64,000 nt of DNA from Phascolarctobacterium sp. (GTDB lineage: Bacteria; Bacillota; Negativicutes; Acidaminococcales; Acidaminococcaceae), in contig JAHHUH010000004.1 of the NCBI GenBank assembly GCA_020024105.1, forward strand, positions 1-64,000, read 5' to 3'. The position numbers were made by a program, and so were the translations under genes. Shown here one piece after another: positions 25,184 to 32,287 of this stretch. Numbering within the stretch: position 1 is the first letter of the stretch; the number at the start of each line of letters is the position of its first letter. The notes beneath the pieces were generated by a model that did no database searches, was not told where the DNA came from, and saw only the letters and a list, made by a program, of their open reading frames with translations.

Positions 25184-26065
25184 ATGAGAAAAGAAAAATT
25201 ATCTTTAAATAAATGGATTAGCATGGCAGAGGAAAAAGGACAGACTCTGCAGGAATTTTTACTGGACTATAATACCGAGCAGCTGGAATGCACAAGGGAA
25301 GAGCTTCTGGTAAAAATGGAGGAGATGCTCAAGGTGATGGAGGCTTCCATTGCTTTCGGCTTAACCGGTGTCCGTTCCCATAGTGGGCTGACCGGTGGAG
25401 ATGCCAAAAAAGTAAAGGAGGCATCTGAGAATGGTGCATTCCCTGATGTTTTAGGTGCCAAGGTAAAGGATGCAATGATATATGCTATGGCTGTAGGTGA
25501 ATGTAATGCTGCCATGGGACGTATCGTGGCTGCGCCTACTGCAGGTGCCAGTGGTGTTCTGCCCGGTGTTTTCGCTTCTCTGAAGGAGCATTGCCATTTA
25601 AGTGAGCGTACTCTGGCAGAGGGTTTAGTTGTAGCTGGTGGCATAGGTTTGGTCATTGCTGATAGAGCTTCCCTTGCTGGTGCAACCGGTGGCTGTCAGG
25701 CAGAGTGCGGTAGTGCTGCTGCCATGGCCGCAGGTGCTGCCGTTGCTATGTTGGGTGGTTCTCCCACCCAGGTAGGCTACGCTGTAGCTATTGCTTTTAA
25801 AAATGTTTTAGGACTGGTCTGTGATCCCGTAGCAGGTCTGGTAGAGGTACCCTGTATCAAACGTAACGGGTCCTGTGCCGTACAGGCTTTGACGGCGGCT
25901 GAACTGGCCCTGGCAGGTATTACCAGCTTTATACCTGCTGATGAAGCTATTGACGCTATGAAAAGCGTTGGTGATAGTTTGCCCTGTGCTTTCAAGGAAA
26001 CTGCAGGTGGTGGTATGGCTACTACACCTACAGCTTTGGCCTGGGCAAAAAAATATTTTAGTTAA
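25184..26065 (+). CDS. sdaAA: L-serine ammonia-lyase, iron-sulfur-dependent, alpha subunit
   Basis: Catalytic subunit (293 aa) carrying the oxygen-labile [4Fe-4S] cluster. Cluster-type cysteines are seen in GGCQAECGSAAAMAAG and CDPVAGLVEVPCIKRNG, and the substrate segment is AAPTAGASGVLPGVF. The ATG at 25184 is eight bases after the sdaAB stop; a GTG at 25172 in frame would overlap that stop. It is the third gene of hutP-sdaAB-sdaAA-ridA. Confidence 0.95.
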   Translation: MRKEKLSLNKWISMAEEKGQTLQEFLLDYNTEQLECTREELLVKMEEMLKVMEASIAFGLTGVRSHSGLTGGDAKKVKEASENGAFPDVLGAKVKDAMIYAMAVGECNAAMGRIVAAPTAGASGVLPGVFASLKEHCHLSERTLAEGLVVAGGIGLVIADRASLAGATGGCQAECGSAAAMAAGAAVAMLGGSPTQVGYAVAIAFKNVLGLVCDPVAGLVEVPCIKRNGSCAVQALTAAELALAGITSFIPADEAIDAMKSVGDSLPCAFKETAGGGMATTPTALAWAKKYFS

Positions 26066-26089
26066 AAATTTTTTAAAGGAGTGTTTTGT

Positions 26090-26479
26090 ATGCAAGTTGT
26101 TTCTACTTTGAAGGCTCCCAAAGCCATTGGACCCTATTCTCAAGCTGTATTGACAGGTAATACCCTGTATATTTCTGGTCAGATTGCTATTAATCCGGAA
26201 ACTGGTGCTCTGGTGCAGGAAGATATTACTAAAGAGACCAGACAGATTATGGAAAATATTGAGGCTATTCTTGAAGAAGTACGTTACGGCTTCATCAACG
26301 TAGTAAAAACTACCATTTATACTACTGATATTAAAAATTTTGATGCTATTAACGCAGTTTACTCTGAATATTTTACCGGTGACTATCCTGCACGTTCTTT
26401 AGTACAGGTTGCAGCTCTGCCTAAAGGCGCTAATGTAGAGATTGAAATCATTGCTGTTAGGTCTGCCTGGAGAGCCTAA
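26090..26479 (+). CDS. ridA: RidA-family 2-iminobutanoate/2-iminopropanoate deaminase
   Basis: Trimeric deaminase (129 aa) that hydrolyses reactive enamine/imine intermediates such as 2-aminoacrylate. Family marks are KAPKAIGPYSQAV at the N-terminus, SGQIAINPETG and the C-terminal PKGANVEIEIIA; the arginine that binds the substrate carboxylate is in YPARSLVQVA. The ATG at 26090 follows AAAGGAG. 2-Aminoacrylate is the direct product of serine dehydration, so its position behind sdaAA is metabolically logical. Confidence 0.94.
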   Translation: MQVVSTLKAPKAIGPYSQAVLTGNTLYISGQIAINPETGALVQEDITKETRQIMENIEAILEEVRYGFINVVKTTIYTTDIKNFDAINAVYSEYFTGDYPARSLVQVAALPKGANVEIEIIAVRSAWRA

Positions 26480-26541
26480 AGCAGGTTTTATTAGCTCTAA
26501 ATAAAAAAAATAAAATTTTTCAAAAAAAATTCAAGAAAGTG

Positions 26542-26570
26542 TTGACATATATTGCATAGTATAGTACAAT
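26542..26570 (+). promoter_or_regulatory. Strong promoter of the tRNA His-Gln-Lys cluster
   Basis: TTGACA (26542-26547), a 17-bp spacer and TACAAT (26565-26570), 38 bp before the tRNA-His. Confidence 0.85.
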
Positions 26571-26608
26571 ACATCTTGTCGCCAAGCTATTGAGTTTGGA
26601 AGCAATTT

Positions 26609-26685
26609 GGTGGCTGTGGTGAAGCGGTTAACACGGCGGATTGTGGCTCCGTTACGCGTGGGTTCGATCCCCACCAGTCACCCCA
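26609..26685 (+). tRNA. tRNA-His (GTG)
   Basis: The anticodon loop has GTG (GATTGTGGCTC). The acceptor stem pairs GTGGCTG with CAGTCAC, with an encoded extra 5' G (G-1) opposite discriminator C, as required for tRNA-His. The CCA end is encoded. First of three tRNAs in one transcript. Confidence 0.96.
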
Positions 26686-26706
26686 CTTTGTTAGCTTGTT
26701 GAATAT

Positions 26707-26782
26707 TGGGGCGTAGCCAAGTCGGTAAGGCACGGGACTTTGACTCCCGCATGCGTTGGTTCGAGTCCAGCCGCCCCAGCCA
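26707..26782 (+). tRNA. tRNA-Gln (TTG)
   Basis: The anticodon loop CTTTGAC gives TTG. The acceptor pairs TGGGGCG with CGCCCCA, discriminator G and encoded CCA; the T1-A72 pair is typical of tRNA-Gln. Confidence 0.96.
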
Positions 26783-26784
26783 AT

Positions 26785-26860
26785 GATCCACTAGCTCAGT
26801 CGGTAGAGCACCTGACTTTTAATCAGGGTGTCCCGCGTTCGAGTCGCGGGTGGATCACCA
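26785..26860 (+). tRNA. tRNA-Lys (TTT)
   Basis: The anticodon loop CTTTTAA gives TTT. The acceptor pairs GATCCAC with GTGGATC, discriminator A and encoded CCA. It begins two bases after the tRNA-Gln. Confidence 0.96.
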
Positions 26861-26869
26861 TTCGAAATT

Positions 26870-26902
26870 AACCGTCTGTGAAGAGCAGACGGTTTATTTT
26901 TT
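26870..26902 (+). terminator. Terminator of the three-tRNA transcript
   Basis: AACCGTCTG tgaagag CAGACGGTT is followed by TATTTTTTT. Confidence 0.92.
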
Positions 26903-26904
26903 TC

Positions 26905-26934
26905 TTTACTTGAAATATCACATTATGATATAAT
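26905..26934 (+). promoter_or_regulatory. Promoter of tRNA-Leu
   Basis: TTTACT (26905-26910), an 18-bp spacer and TATAAT (26929-26934), eight bp before the tRNA-Leu. Confidence 0.7.
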
Positions 26935-26942
26935 ATTAACAT

Positions 26943-27027
26943 GCGGGTGTGGCGGAACTGGCAGACGCATTAGACTTAGGATCTAACGCCTTACGGTGTG
27001 CAGGTTCGATTCCTGTCACCCGCACCA
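26943..27027 (+). tRNA. tRNA-Leu (TAG)
   Basis: 85-nt class II tRNA with a long variable arm. The anticodon loop ACTTAGGA gives TAG. The acceptor pairs GCGGGTG with CACCCGC, discriminator A and encoded CCA. Confidence 0.96.
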
Positions 27028-27039
27028 ATTATGAAAAGT

Positions 27040-27083
27040 AGCACTTTGTTCTACACATTTATGTGAGTAACAAAGTGCTTTTT
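27040..27083 (+). terminator. Terminator after tRNA-Leu
   Basis: AGCACTTTGTT and AACAAAGTGCT form an 11-bp stem with an 18-nt loop, followed by TTTTATATTT. Confidence 0.85.
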
Positions 27084-27096
27084 ATATTTCTGTTTA

Positions 27097-27105
27097 TGCT
27101 ATAAT
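27097..27105 (+). promoter_or_regulatory. Extended -10 promoter of the glycosylase gene
   Basis: TGCTATAAT, 25 bp before the ATG at 27131; the -35 is poorly defined. Confidence 0.55.
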
Positions 27106-27130
27106 ATGTAGTGACGGATGGAGGTAAGAA

Positions 27131-27823
27131 ATGGATAAAGAAGTTTTTTTGAAAAAATTACAAGCCTACCATGGTCCTCTAGTGTTTAATCCCTGGAGTG
27201 AATGTGATGCCTCCTGCGATATTGGGGAGGAAGCGCCTAAGATTCGTAGTGCAAATTTACTTCGTTATCTGGAGCTGCGTCCTAAGGCTCATTATCTCTT
27301 TATAGCAGAGGCCTTGGGTTATCAGGGAGGACATTTTAGCGGTATTGCTATTACTTCAGAACGCATTTTGTTGGGCAAGCATCCCGATATTAATCCGGAG
27401 AGTGTTTTAGGTGATTGGCATTATCAGAGAACTAGTGCTGTGGACAGTCTGCTACTTAACAGGACTCAACAGCTGAAGGGCTTTAATGAACCTACTGATA
27501 CCGTGGTCTGGAATGCTTTGAATGCTCATGGACTGGCGTCTAAGGATGTTATTTTGTGGAATATTTTTCCCTTCCATCCTTATAAAGATGGGAAGCTGCT
27601 TTCTAACCGGACACCGACTACTGCAGAGCTGGATCAGGGGATTAACTATGCCCAACTGCTTTTAGAGCTGGTACCTGGAATGCAGGTAGTTGCCATTGGC
27701 CAAAAGGCAGCCGCTACGCTTAAACGATACGGAGTGGACTGTCAGGCAGTTCCACATCCTTCCATGGGTGGAGCTAATAAATTTAAGGCTTCGGTTGCTG
27801 AAATTTTTGCGCATAAGGACTAG
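27131..27823 (+). CDS. Uracil-DNA glycosylase superfamily protein
   Basis: 230-aa protein of the uracil-DNA glycosylase fold. The N-terminal active-site region is LFIAEALGYQGGHFSGIAIT (about residues 55-74), where the canonical families have GQDPY or GEAPG. The C-terminal loop is PHPSMGGANKF, matching the conserved His-Pro-Ser DNA-minor-groove loop. It does not belong clearly to UNG; it fits the less-characterised family 4/5-like or bacterial 'UDG family' proteins, so its real base specificity is open. The ATG follows GGAGG. The ThrE genes follow after four bases and appear co-transcribed. Confidence 0.75.
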   Translation: MDKEVFLKKLQAYHGPLVFNPWSECDASCDIGEEAPKIRSANLLRYLELRPKAHYLFIAEALGYQGGHFSGIAITSERILLGKHPDINPESVLGDWHYQRTSAVDSLLLNRTQQLKGFNEPTDTVVWNALNAHGLASKDVILWNIFPFHPYKDGKLLSNRTPTTAELDQGINYAQLLLELVPGMQVVAIGQKAAATLKRYGVDCQAVPHPSMGGANKFKASVAEIFAHKD

Positions 27824-27827
27824 GAAA

Positions 27828-28607
27828 ATGAGCTTAAAGGGGATGAATCGTCAAGAAACATTGGATATGGCTATGCTGGTGGGAAAAATCCTTTTGAAAA
27901 GTGGTGCGGAGACCTCCCGTGTGGAGGACACTATTACCCGCTTCTGTGCTCATTTTGACTTTAATGGTGCCAATGTTTTTGTAACACCTACCATTATCAT
28001 TATCGGTGATGAAAGACCGGACGGCTATAGCTGTATTTGTAGGATGCGTAATCGTACAACTAATTTACGATTAATTAGTGAGATTAATGATTTTACCTAT
28101 AATCTGCAGAGCTGGCCTTTGGATTATCAACAAACCATGGCTTACCTGCAGTCCAAGCTGGCAGAACGACCTCCCTATCGGACGGCATTGCTCTGTTTGG
28201 CAAGTGGGCTGGGCTCGGCCGGTTTTTCTGGTATGCTTGGCGGCAATGTGCACGATTTTGTGGCAGCCTTTATTACTGGCTTTCTGGCTATGCAGCTGCT
28301 CAAGGCTTTAAGGGGCTATCGTCCCAGTGCTTTTTGGGAAAATGCTTTAGCTGGTGCGGCTATTGGCTTTGTTGCCATTATCTGCTGCCTGGTAAGCCCT
28401 CAATGTACTTTGGAAAAGATTATTGTTGGTGCTGTTATGCCCTTTGTACCTGGATTGGCCTATACCAATGGCTTGCGGGATTATATTGCGGGAGATTTAA
28501 TTTCCGGCAATTCACGTATTGCTGAAGCACTGCTCTTTGCAGTTTCCATTGCTGTTGGCCTGGCTTTTGTTTTACAGTTATGGCTTAAATGGGGGTGGCA
28601 GCTATGA
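27828..28607 (+). CDS. ThrE-type threonine/serine exporter, N-terminal half
   Basis: 259-aa protein of the ThrE/YjjP family. A cytoplasmic N-terminal region with MLVGKILLKSGAETSRVEDT precedes about five membrane helices; VPGLAYTNGLRDYIAGDLISG (read in two parts, near residue 211) is the family signature. In split systems it pairs with the YjjB-like half, whose ATG overlaps its stop by four bases. It exports threonine or serine, or in some bacteria other small acids. The ATG at 27828 lies four bases after the glycosylase stop codon. Confidence 0.88.
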   Translation: MSLKGMNRQETLDMAMLVGKILLKSGAETSRVEDTITRFCAHFDFNGANVFVTPTIIIIGDERPDGYSCICRMRNRTTNLRLISEINDFTYNLQSWPLDYQQTMAYLQSKLAERPPYRTALLCLASGLGSAGFSGMLGGNVHDFVAAFITGFLAMQLLKALRGYRPSAFWENALAGAAIGFVAIICCLVSPQCTLEKIIVGAVMPFVPGLAYTNGLRDYIAGDLISGNSRIAEALLFAVSIAVGLAFVLQLWLKWGWQL

Positions 28608-29050
28608 TTATTCCAGCCTACCTGGCTTTTATCCTGGCCTTTCTGGCTACGGTTTCCTTTGGTATCCTTTTTCAGGCGCCAAGAAAGACGCTTTGGACGA
28701 TGGGATTTATCGGGGCAGTCGGATGGGTGGTTTTTGTCCTATTAAGGCAGGGAATGGAGTATACTTCCTTTAATGCCAATTTTGTTGCGGCTCTTACTAT
28801 TGCAGTATTGAGTGAGGCTTCGGCACGTCTCTTTAAGCAGCCTACTACTGTGTATTTAGTGCCCGGTATTATTCCTCTGGTGCCTGGTTTAGGTATGTAC
28901 AAGGGTATGAATCAGATTATTGCTAATAATTATGATGTAGGTATGAGTATTTTGCTGACGGCCTGTACGGATGCGGGGGCTATTGCTTTGGGTTTGATGA
29001 TGGTAGCTAGTATTTTTAGGGCTATGAAGATGAAGAGTAAGAAAATTTAA
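28604..29050 (+). CDS. ThrE-type threonine/serine exporter, C-terminal half
   Basis: 148-aa membrane protein (four to five helices) of the YjjB/ThrE_2 family, with the conserved YLVPGIIPLVPGLGMYKGM motif near residue 85. The start ATG lies in the stop codon overlap (ATGA) of the N-terminal half and follows GGGGGTGG, so the two are translationally coupled and form one transporter. The next locus is the broken mntP, ten bases downstream. Confidence 0.88.
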   Translation: MIIPAYLAFILAFLATVSFGILFQAPRKTLWTMGFIGAVGWVVFVLLRQGMEYTSFNANFVAALTIAVLSEASARLFKQPTTVYLVPGIIPLVPGLGMYKGMNQIIANNYDVGMSILLTACTDAGAIALGLMMVASIFRAMKMKSKKI

Positions 29051-29059
29051 GGAGACTGC

Positions 29060-29611
29060 ATGGAAATAATCGAATTACTATTATTAGCTGTTAGCTTAGC
29101 TATGGACGCTTTTGCGGTAGCTATTTGTGGTAGCATGGTTTTAACACCTGCTAAACGCTTCGAAGGAGTACTACGTTTTGGTGCCTGGTTTGGAGCCTTT
29201 CAGGCGGTGATGCCGCTGCTGGGATATTTAGGTGCCAGCTATCTGCAGAGCTATGTAGCCGATTATGACCATTGGGTGGCTTTCGTTCTTTTAGCCTATC
29301 TGGGTATTTAAATGATTAAGGAAGCCGGTGAGGAATGTACCATGAAGGAAAGCTACACGGTGAAGGGAATGTTCTTCCTGGCTATGGCCACCAGTATTGA
29401 TGCCCCGGCTGTGAGGATTAGCCTGCCCTTTCTGGATGTGGGCATTTACTATGCAACTTTTATTATTGGTCTGGTGACTTTTCTTATTGCTACACTGGGT
29501 GGACTAGTTGGCTTTATGTTGGGCGAGACTACGGGCAAGTATGCTAATATTTGTGGTGGCTTTGTCCTGATAGGCATAGGCTTAAAAATTTTATTGGAAC
29601 AGACATTATAG
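29060..29611 (+). pseudogene. mntP: mntP-type manganese exporter gene, interrupted by a stop
   Basis: The reading frame is that of the MntP family (about 183 codons) but carries TAA at 29309-29311 between AYLGI and MIKEAGEE; E. coli MntP has a continuous LGGRMIIEG here. The first half keeps SLAMDAFAVAICGSM. In the second half the highly conserved ATS-[IL]-DA-x-AVG-x-x-x-AFL motif reads ATSIDAPAVRISLPFL, with proline and arginine in place of small or hydrophobic residues. The stop plus several radical changes at conserved positions point to real decay and not only a sequencing slip. The start has GGAGAC before the ATG. Confidence 0.8.
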
Positions 29612-29636
29612 GATTAATTTTAGAAAGGATGATATC

Positions 29637-30764
29637 ATGAGAGAAGTCAATAAAGAGAGAATGCTGGCAGAGTTTAAGGAAATCGTAGCTATTCCCTGCC
29701 ATGGTCGTCAAGAACGCGTTGTAGCAGATGTCCTCTACAAAAAATTGGAAGAATTAGGCTTTAGTATCAAAGAAGACGATGCTGGCGAAAAGTTGGGTGG
29801 CAACTGTGGTAATGTCTGGGCTTTCCTGCCCGGTAATAAGCCTGGAGCTAAGCGTATTCTGCTTTCTGCACATATGGATGGTGTAGAACCCTGTGGCGGC
29901 ACTACCGTTATTCAAAAGGATGGCGTGCTTTACAGTGATGGTACTACTATTTTGGCTGGTGATGATAAATCCGGTGTGGTTGGTATTTTGGAAGCCTTAC
30001 GTATGTTGAAGGAAGATAATGCTGAGCATGGCGATATCCAGGTTCTCTTTACCATTTGCGAGGAGGGTGGCGTTAACGGCTCCCGTTGCATGAATAAGGC
30101 TTTTCTTGATTCTGATGTAGCTTATGCATTGGATGGCGAAGGTGCTCCTGGTGAGATTGTTGTAGGTGCTCCTGGACAGTACTATTATAAAATTGGTATT
30201 CATGGCAAAAAAGCTCATGGTGGCGTTGAACCGGAAAAGGGCATCAATTCCATTATGATTGCGGCTAAGGCTTTGGCGGCTGTAAAACGCTATGGCCGTA
30301 TTGATGAAGAAACTACTTGCAATATTGGTATCATCCATGGTGGCGAAGCTACTAATATCGTTCCTGATTTGGTAGAAATCCAGGGCGATGTACGTAGCCG
30401 TAACCCGCAAAAATTGGAAGCCCTTCGTGATGAAGTGGTTAATACCATTTGTGAAACTGCAGAAGCTTGTGGTGCGAAGGTAACCAAGGAAGTTGTTTTG
30501 AGATATAATCCTTTCTATATCGAAAAGGATCAGCTTGTAGTAACCTTAGCTGAAAGAGCTTGTGAAATGTTTGGCTTTACTCCTGACGTAACCCAAACTG
30601 GTGGTGGCAGTGATGCTAACTTTATTAATGCCTATGGTGTACCCTGTGCCATTCTTGGTACTGGTATGAGTAATGTACATACCGTAGAAGAATTTCTGAA
30701 GGAAGAAGACCTCTATAATTCTGCTTTGATGGCTTATGGTATCCTGCTGGCAGCTGCAGAATAA
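29637..30764 (+). CDS. PepT-like M20 family metallopeptidase
   Basis: 375-aa cytosolic di-zinc peptidase of the peptidase T-like group (PepT2). The metal ligands are visible: LLSAHMDGVEP (His/Asp), GTTILAGDDKSG (bridging Asp), FTICEEGGVNGS (catalytic Glu-Glu) and a C-terminal GMSNVHTVEEF His. A dimerisation lid domain lies at about residues 190-295 (HGKKAHGGVEPEKG). The ATG follows GAAAGGATG. It probably releases N-terminal residues from short peptides to feed amino-acid fermentation. It is monocistronic with its own terminator. Confidence 0.92.
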   Translation: MREVNKERMLAEFKEIVAIPCHGRQERVVADVLYKKLEELGFSIKEDDAGEKLGGNCGNVWAFLPGNKPGAKRILLSAHMDGVEPCGGTTVIQKDGVLYSDGTTILAGDDKSGVVGILEALRMLKEDNAEHGDIQVLFTICEEGGVNGSRCMNKAFLDSDVAYALDGEGAPGEIVVGAPGQYYYKIGIHGKKAHGGVEPEKGINSIMIAAKALAAVKRYGRIDEETTCNIGIIHGGEATNIVPDLVEIQGDVRSRNPQKLEALRDEVVNTICETAEACGAKVTKEVVLRYNPFYIEKDQLVVTLAERACEMFGFTPDVTQTGGGSDANFINAYGVPCAILGTGMSNVHTVEEFLKEEDLYNSALMAYGILLAAAE

Positions 30765-30783
30765 ATAACATATTAAAAATCTT

Positions 30784-30817
30784 AAAGACCTGGTGTGTGC
30801 ACCGGGTCTTTTTTTAC
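30784..30817 (+). terminator. Intrinsic terminator after the peptidase
   Basis: AAAGACCTGGTG tgtg CACCGGGTCTTT, with one T-G pair, followed by TTTTT. Confidence 0.9.
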
Positions 30818-30942
30818 AATAGACAGAGGACCTCTTGCTAATCAATTAGGCATGCAAATAGGTTAGTAAGATACGGAGAAATATTTTTGGACGGTAGGCT
30901 GTTGGCTGGTAGCCGATCTTTAAATAAAAAGGAGGGCTTGAC

Positions 30943-31212
30943 ATGGAAGGCTTATTTTTATTGTCTGTTGTGGCCGTATTAATTATGCAGATAGTGGTAA
31001 CGGTCAGGTGTAAAAAGAAAAGCTTTAAATTTCTGCCCCTTATAATTAGCAGTACGCTTGTTCTAATTTTGCTAATAGTAGGAATGCTGTGCAGTAATGT
31101 ATGGACTGGAGCTGGTTTATGGATTGCAGGAGTGTTGAGTCTGTTATATCCAGTTGCCTGTGTGCTTGGCTGGGGGCTTGCTTGGCTGCTACGCAGGCTA
31201 GTCCATCTGTAA
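30943..31212 (+). CDS. Small membrane protein of unknown function, 89 aa
   Basis: Three predicted membrane helices (about residues 3-20, 30-50 and 56-80), a basic loop after the first (RCKKKSFKF), and a basic C-terminus (RRLVHL). The ATG has a strong AAAGGAGGG ribosome site, which supports translation. I do not recognise a family. It may be transcribed alone; no terminator follows and the ABC ATPase gene begins 161 bp downstream. Confidence 0.5.
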   Translation: MEGLFLLSVVAVLIMQIVVTVRCKKKSFKFLPLIISSTLVLILLIVGMLCSNVWTGAGLWIAGVLSLLYPVACVLGWGLAWLLRRLVHL

Positions 31213-31373
31213 AAAATTGGGAGCATGGACAAGTCGCTTACCAGGGATAGTGTTTTACACTAAATGAGTGGTTGTCAAGTGGAGAAAAAATGATTTGTGG
31301 CTTGAGGCATTAACAGGTACTTGCTAAAATATAATCAGGCAGGGCATACTCAAGGCTTTAGAGGAGGATAAAA

Positions 31374-32141
31374 ATGGAAATTTTAGCTGAAGCTGTAAAA
31401 TTTTTTGCCGGGAAAAGGGAAATCCTCAAGGGTATTGATTTTACCTTGAGGGATAAAGAGTTTGTAGGCATCATCGGCCCCAATGGCAGTGGTAAATCCA
31501 CCTTTTTAAAATGTGTTTATCGCGTACAGCATCCTACTGCCGGAAAAATTTATTTGAACGGACAAAAGCTGGAAGAAATGTCCTATCGAGAATCAGCTCT
31601 TCAGCTGGCAGTAGTAGCCCAGCATAATTTTTATAGCTTTGATTTTGATGTAATGAATGTGGTTCTAATGGGTCGTTCACCCCATAAGAGGATTTTGGAA
31701 AGAGATAATTTGGAAGATTATCAGATTGCCCGTCGTGCCTTAAAGATAGTAGGTATGGAAGCTTATGAGAAGCGTAGCTTTGCTACTCTTTCTGGTGGTG
31801 AGCAGCAGCGGGTAATTTTAGCTAGGGCTCTTACCCAGCAGACGGAATGTCTGATTCTAGATGAACCTACCAATCACCTGGATATCAAATACCAGCTGCA
31901 GATTATGGACATTGTCAAGGGCTTAAATGCCACAGTAGTAGCGGCCATCCATGATTTGAATATTGCTGCCATGTATTGTGATCGGCTGGTTGCTATTAAG
32001 GAGGGTCAGGTGGTAGCTGTAGGAACGCCTAGGGAGCTGCTGACGGAGAAATTCATTTATGACATGTATGAGGTTAAAAGTAAAGTACATTTTGATGAGG
32101 CGACCCAACAGCTGAATATTCTTTACCTACCTCAGTATTAG
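31374..32141 (+). CDS. Iron/cobalamin-type ABC transporter ATP-binding protein (orphan)
   Basis: ATPase (255 aa) of the FecE/BtuD/FhuC group. Walker A is GPNGSGKST, the signature LSGGEQQR, Walker B CLILDEPTNHLD and the switch is AIHDLNIA. This group powers uptake of siderophores, haem or cobalamin together with a FecCD-type permease and a type III binding protein. Neither lies next to it; the only type III binding lipoprotein in the window is 27 kb away at 58841. The ATG follows GAGGAGGA. A bidirectional terminator follows. Confidence 0.88.
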   Translation: MEILAEAVKFFAGKREILKGIDFTLRDKEFVGIIGPNGSGKSTFLKCVYRVQHPTAGKIYLNGQKLEEMSYRESALQLAVVAQHNFYSFDFDVMNVVLMGRSPHKRILERDNLEDYQIARRALKIVGMEAYEKRSFATLSGGEQQRVILARALTQQTECLILDEPTNHLDIKYQLQIMDIVKGLNATVVAAIHDLNIAAMYCDRLVAIKEGQVVAVGTPRELLTEKFIYDMYEVKSKVHFDEATQQLNILYLPQY

Positions 32142-32246
32142 CAGGACGAGAAGCTGGAATATCTGTATAAATAAGTACTGGGGCGACTGTGAACACCACA
32201 GTTCGTAAAAAATTAAGGACTGAGAGATTCTTAGCGGTAAGCATAA

Positions 32247-32283
32247 AAAACCTGCTACCTTAAGGTAGCAGGTTTTAATTTTA
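32247..32283. terminator. Bidirectional terminator between the ABC ATPase and ppx genes
   Basis: AAAACCTGCTACC ttaa GGTAGCAGGTTTT is a perfect 13-bp stem with A/T tracts on both sides. Confidence 0.9.
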
Positions 32284-32287
32284 CTTA

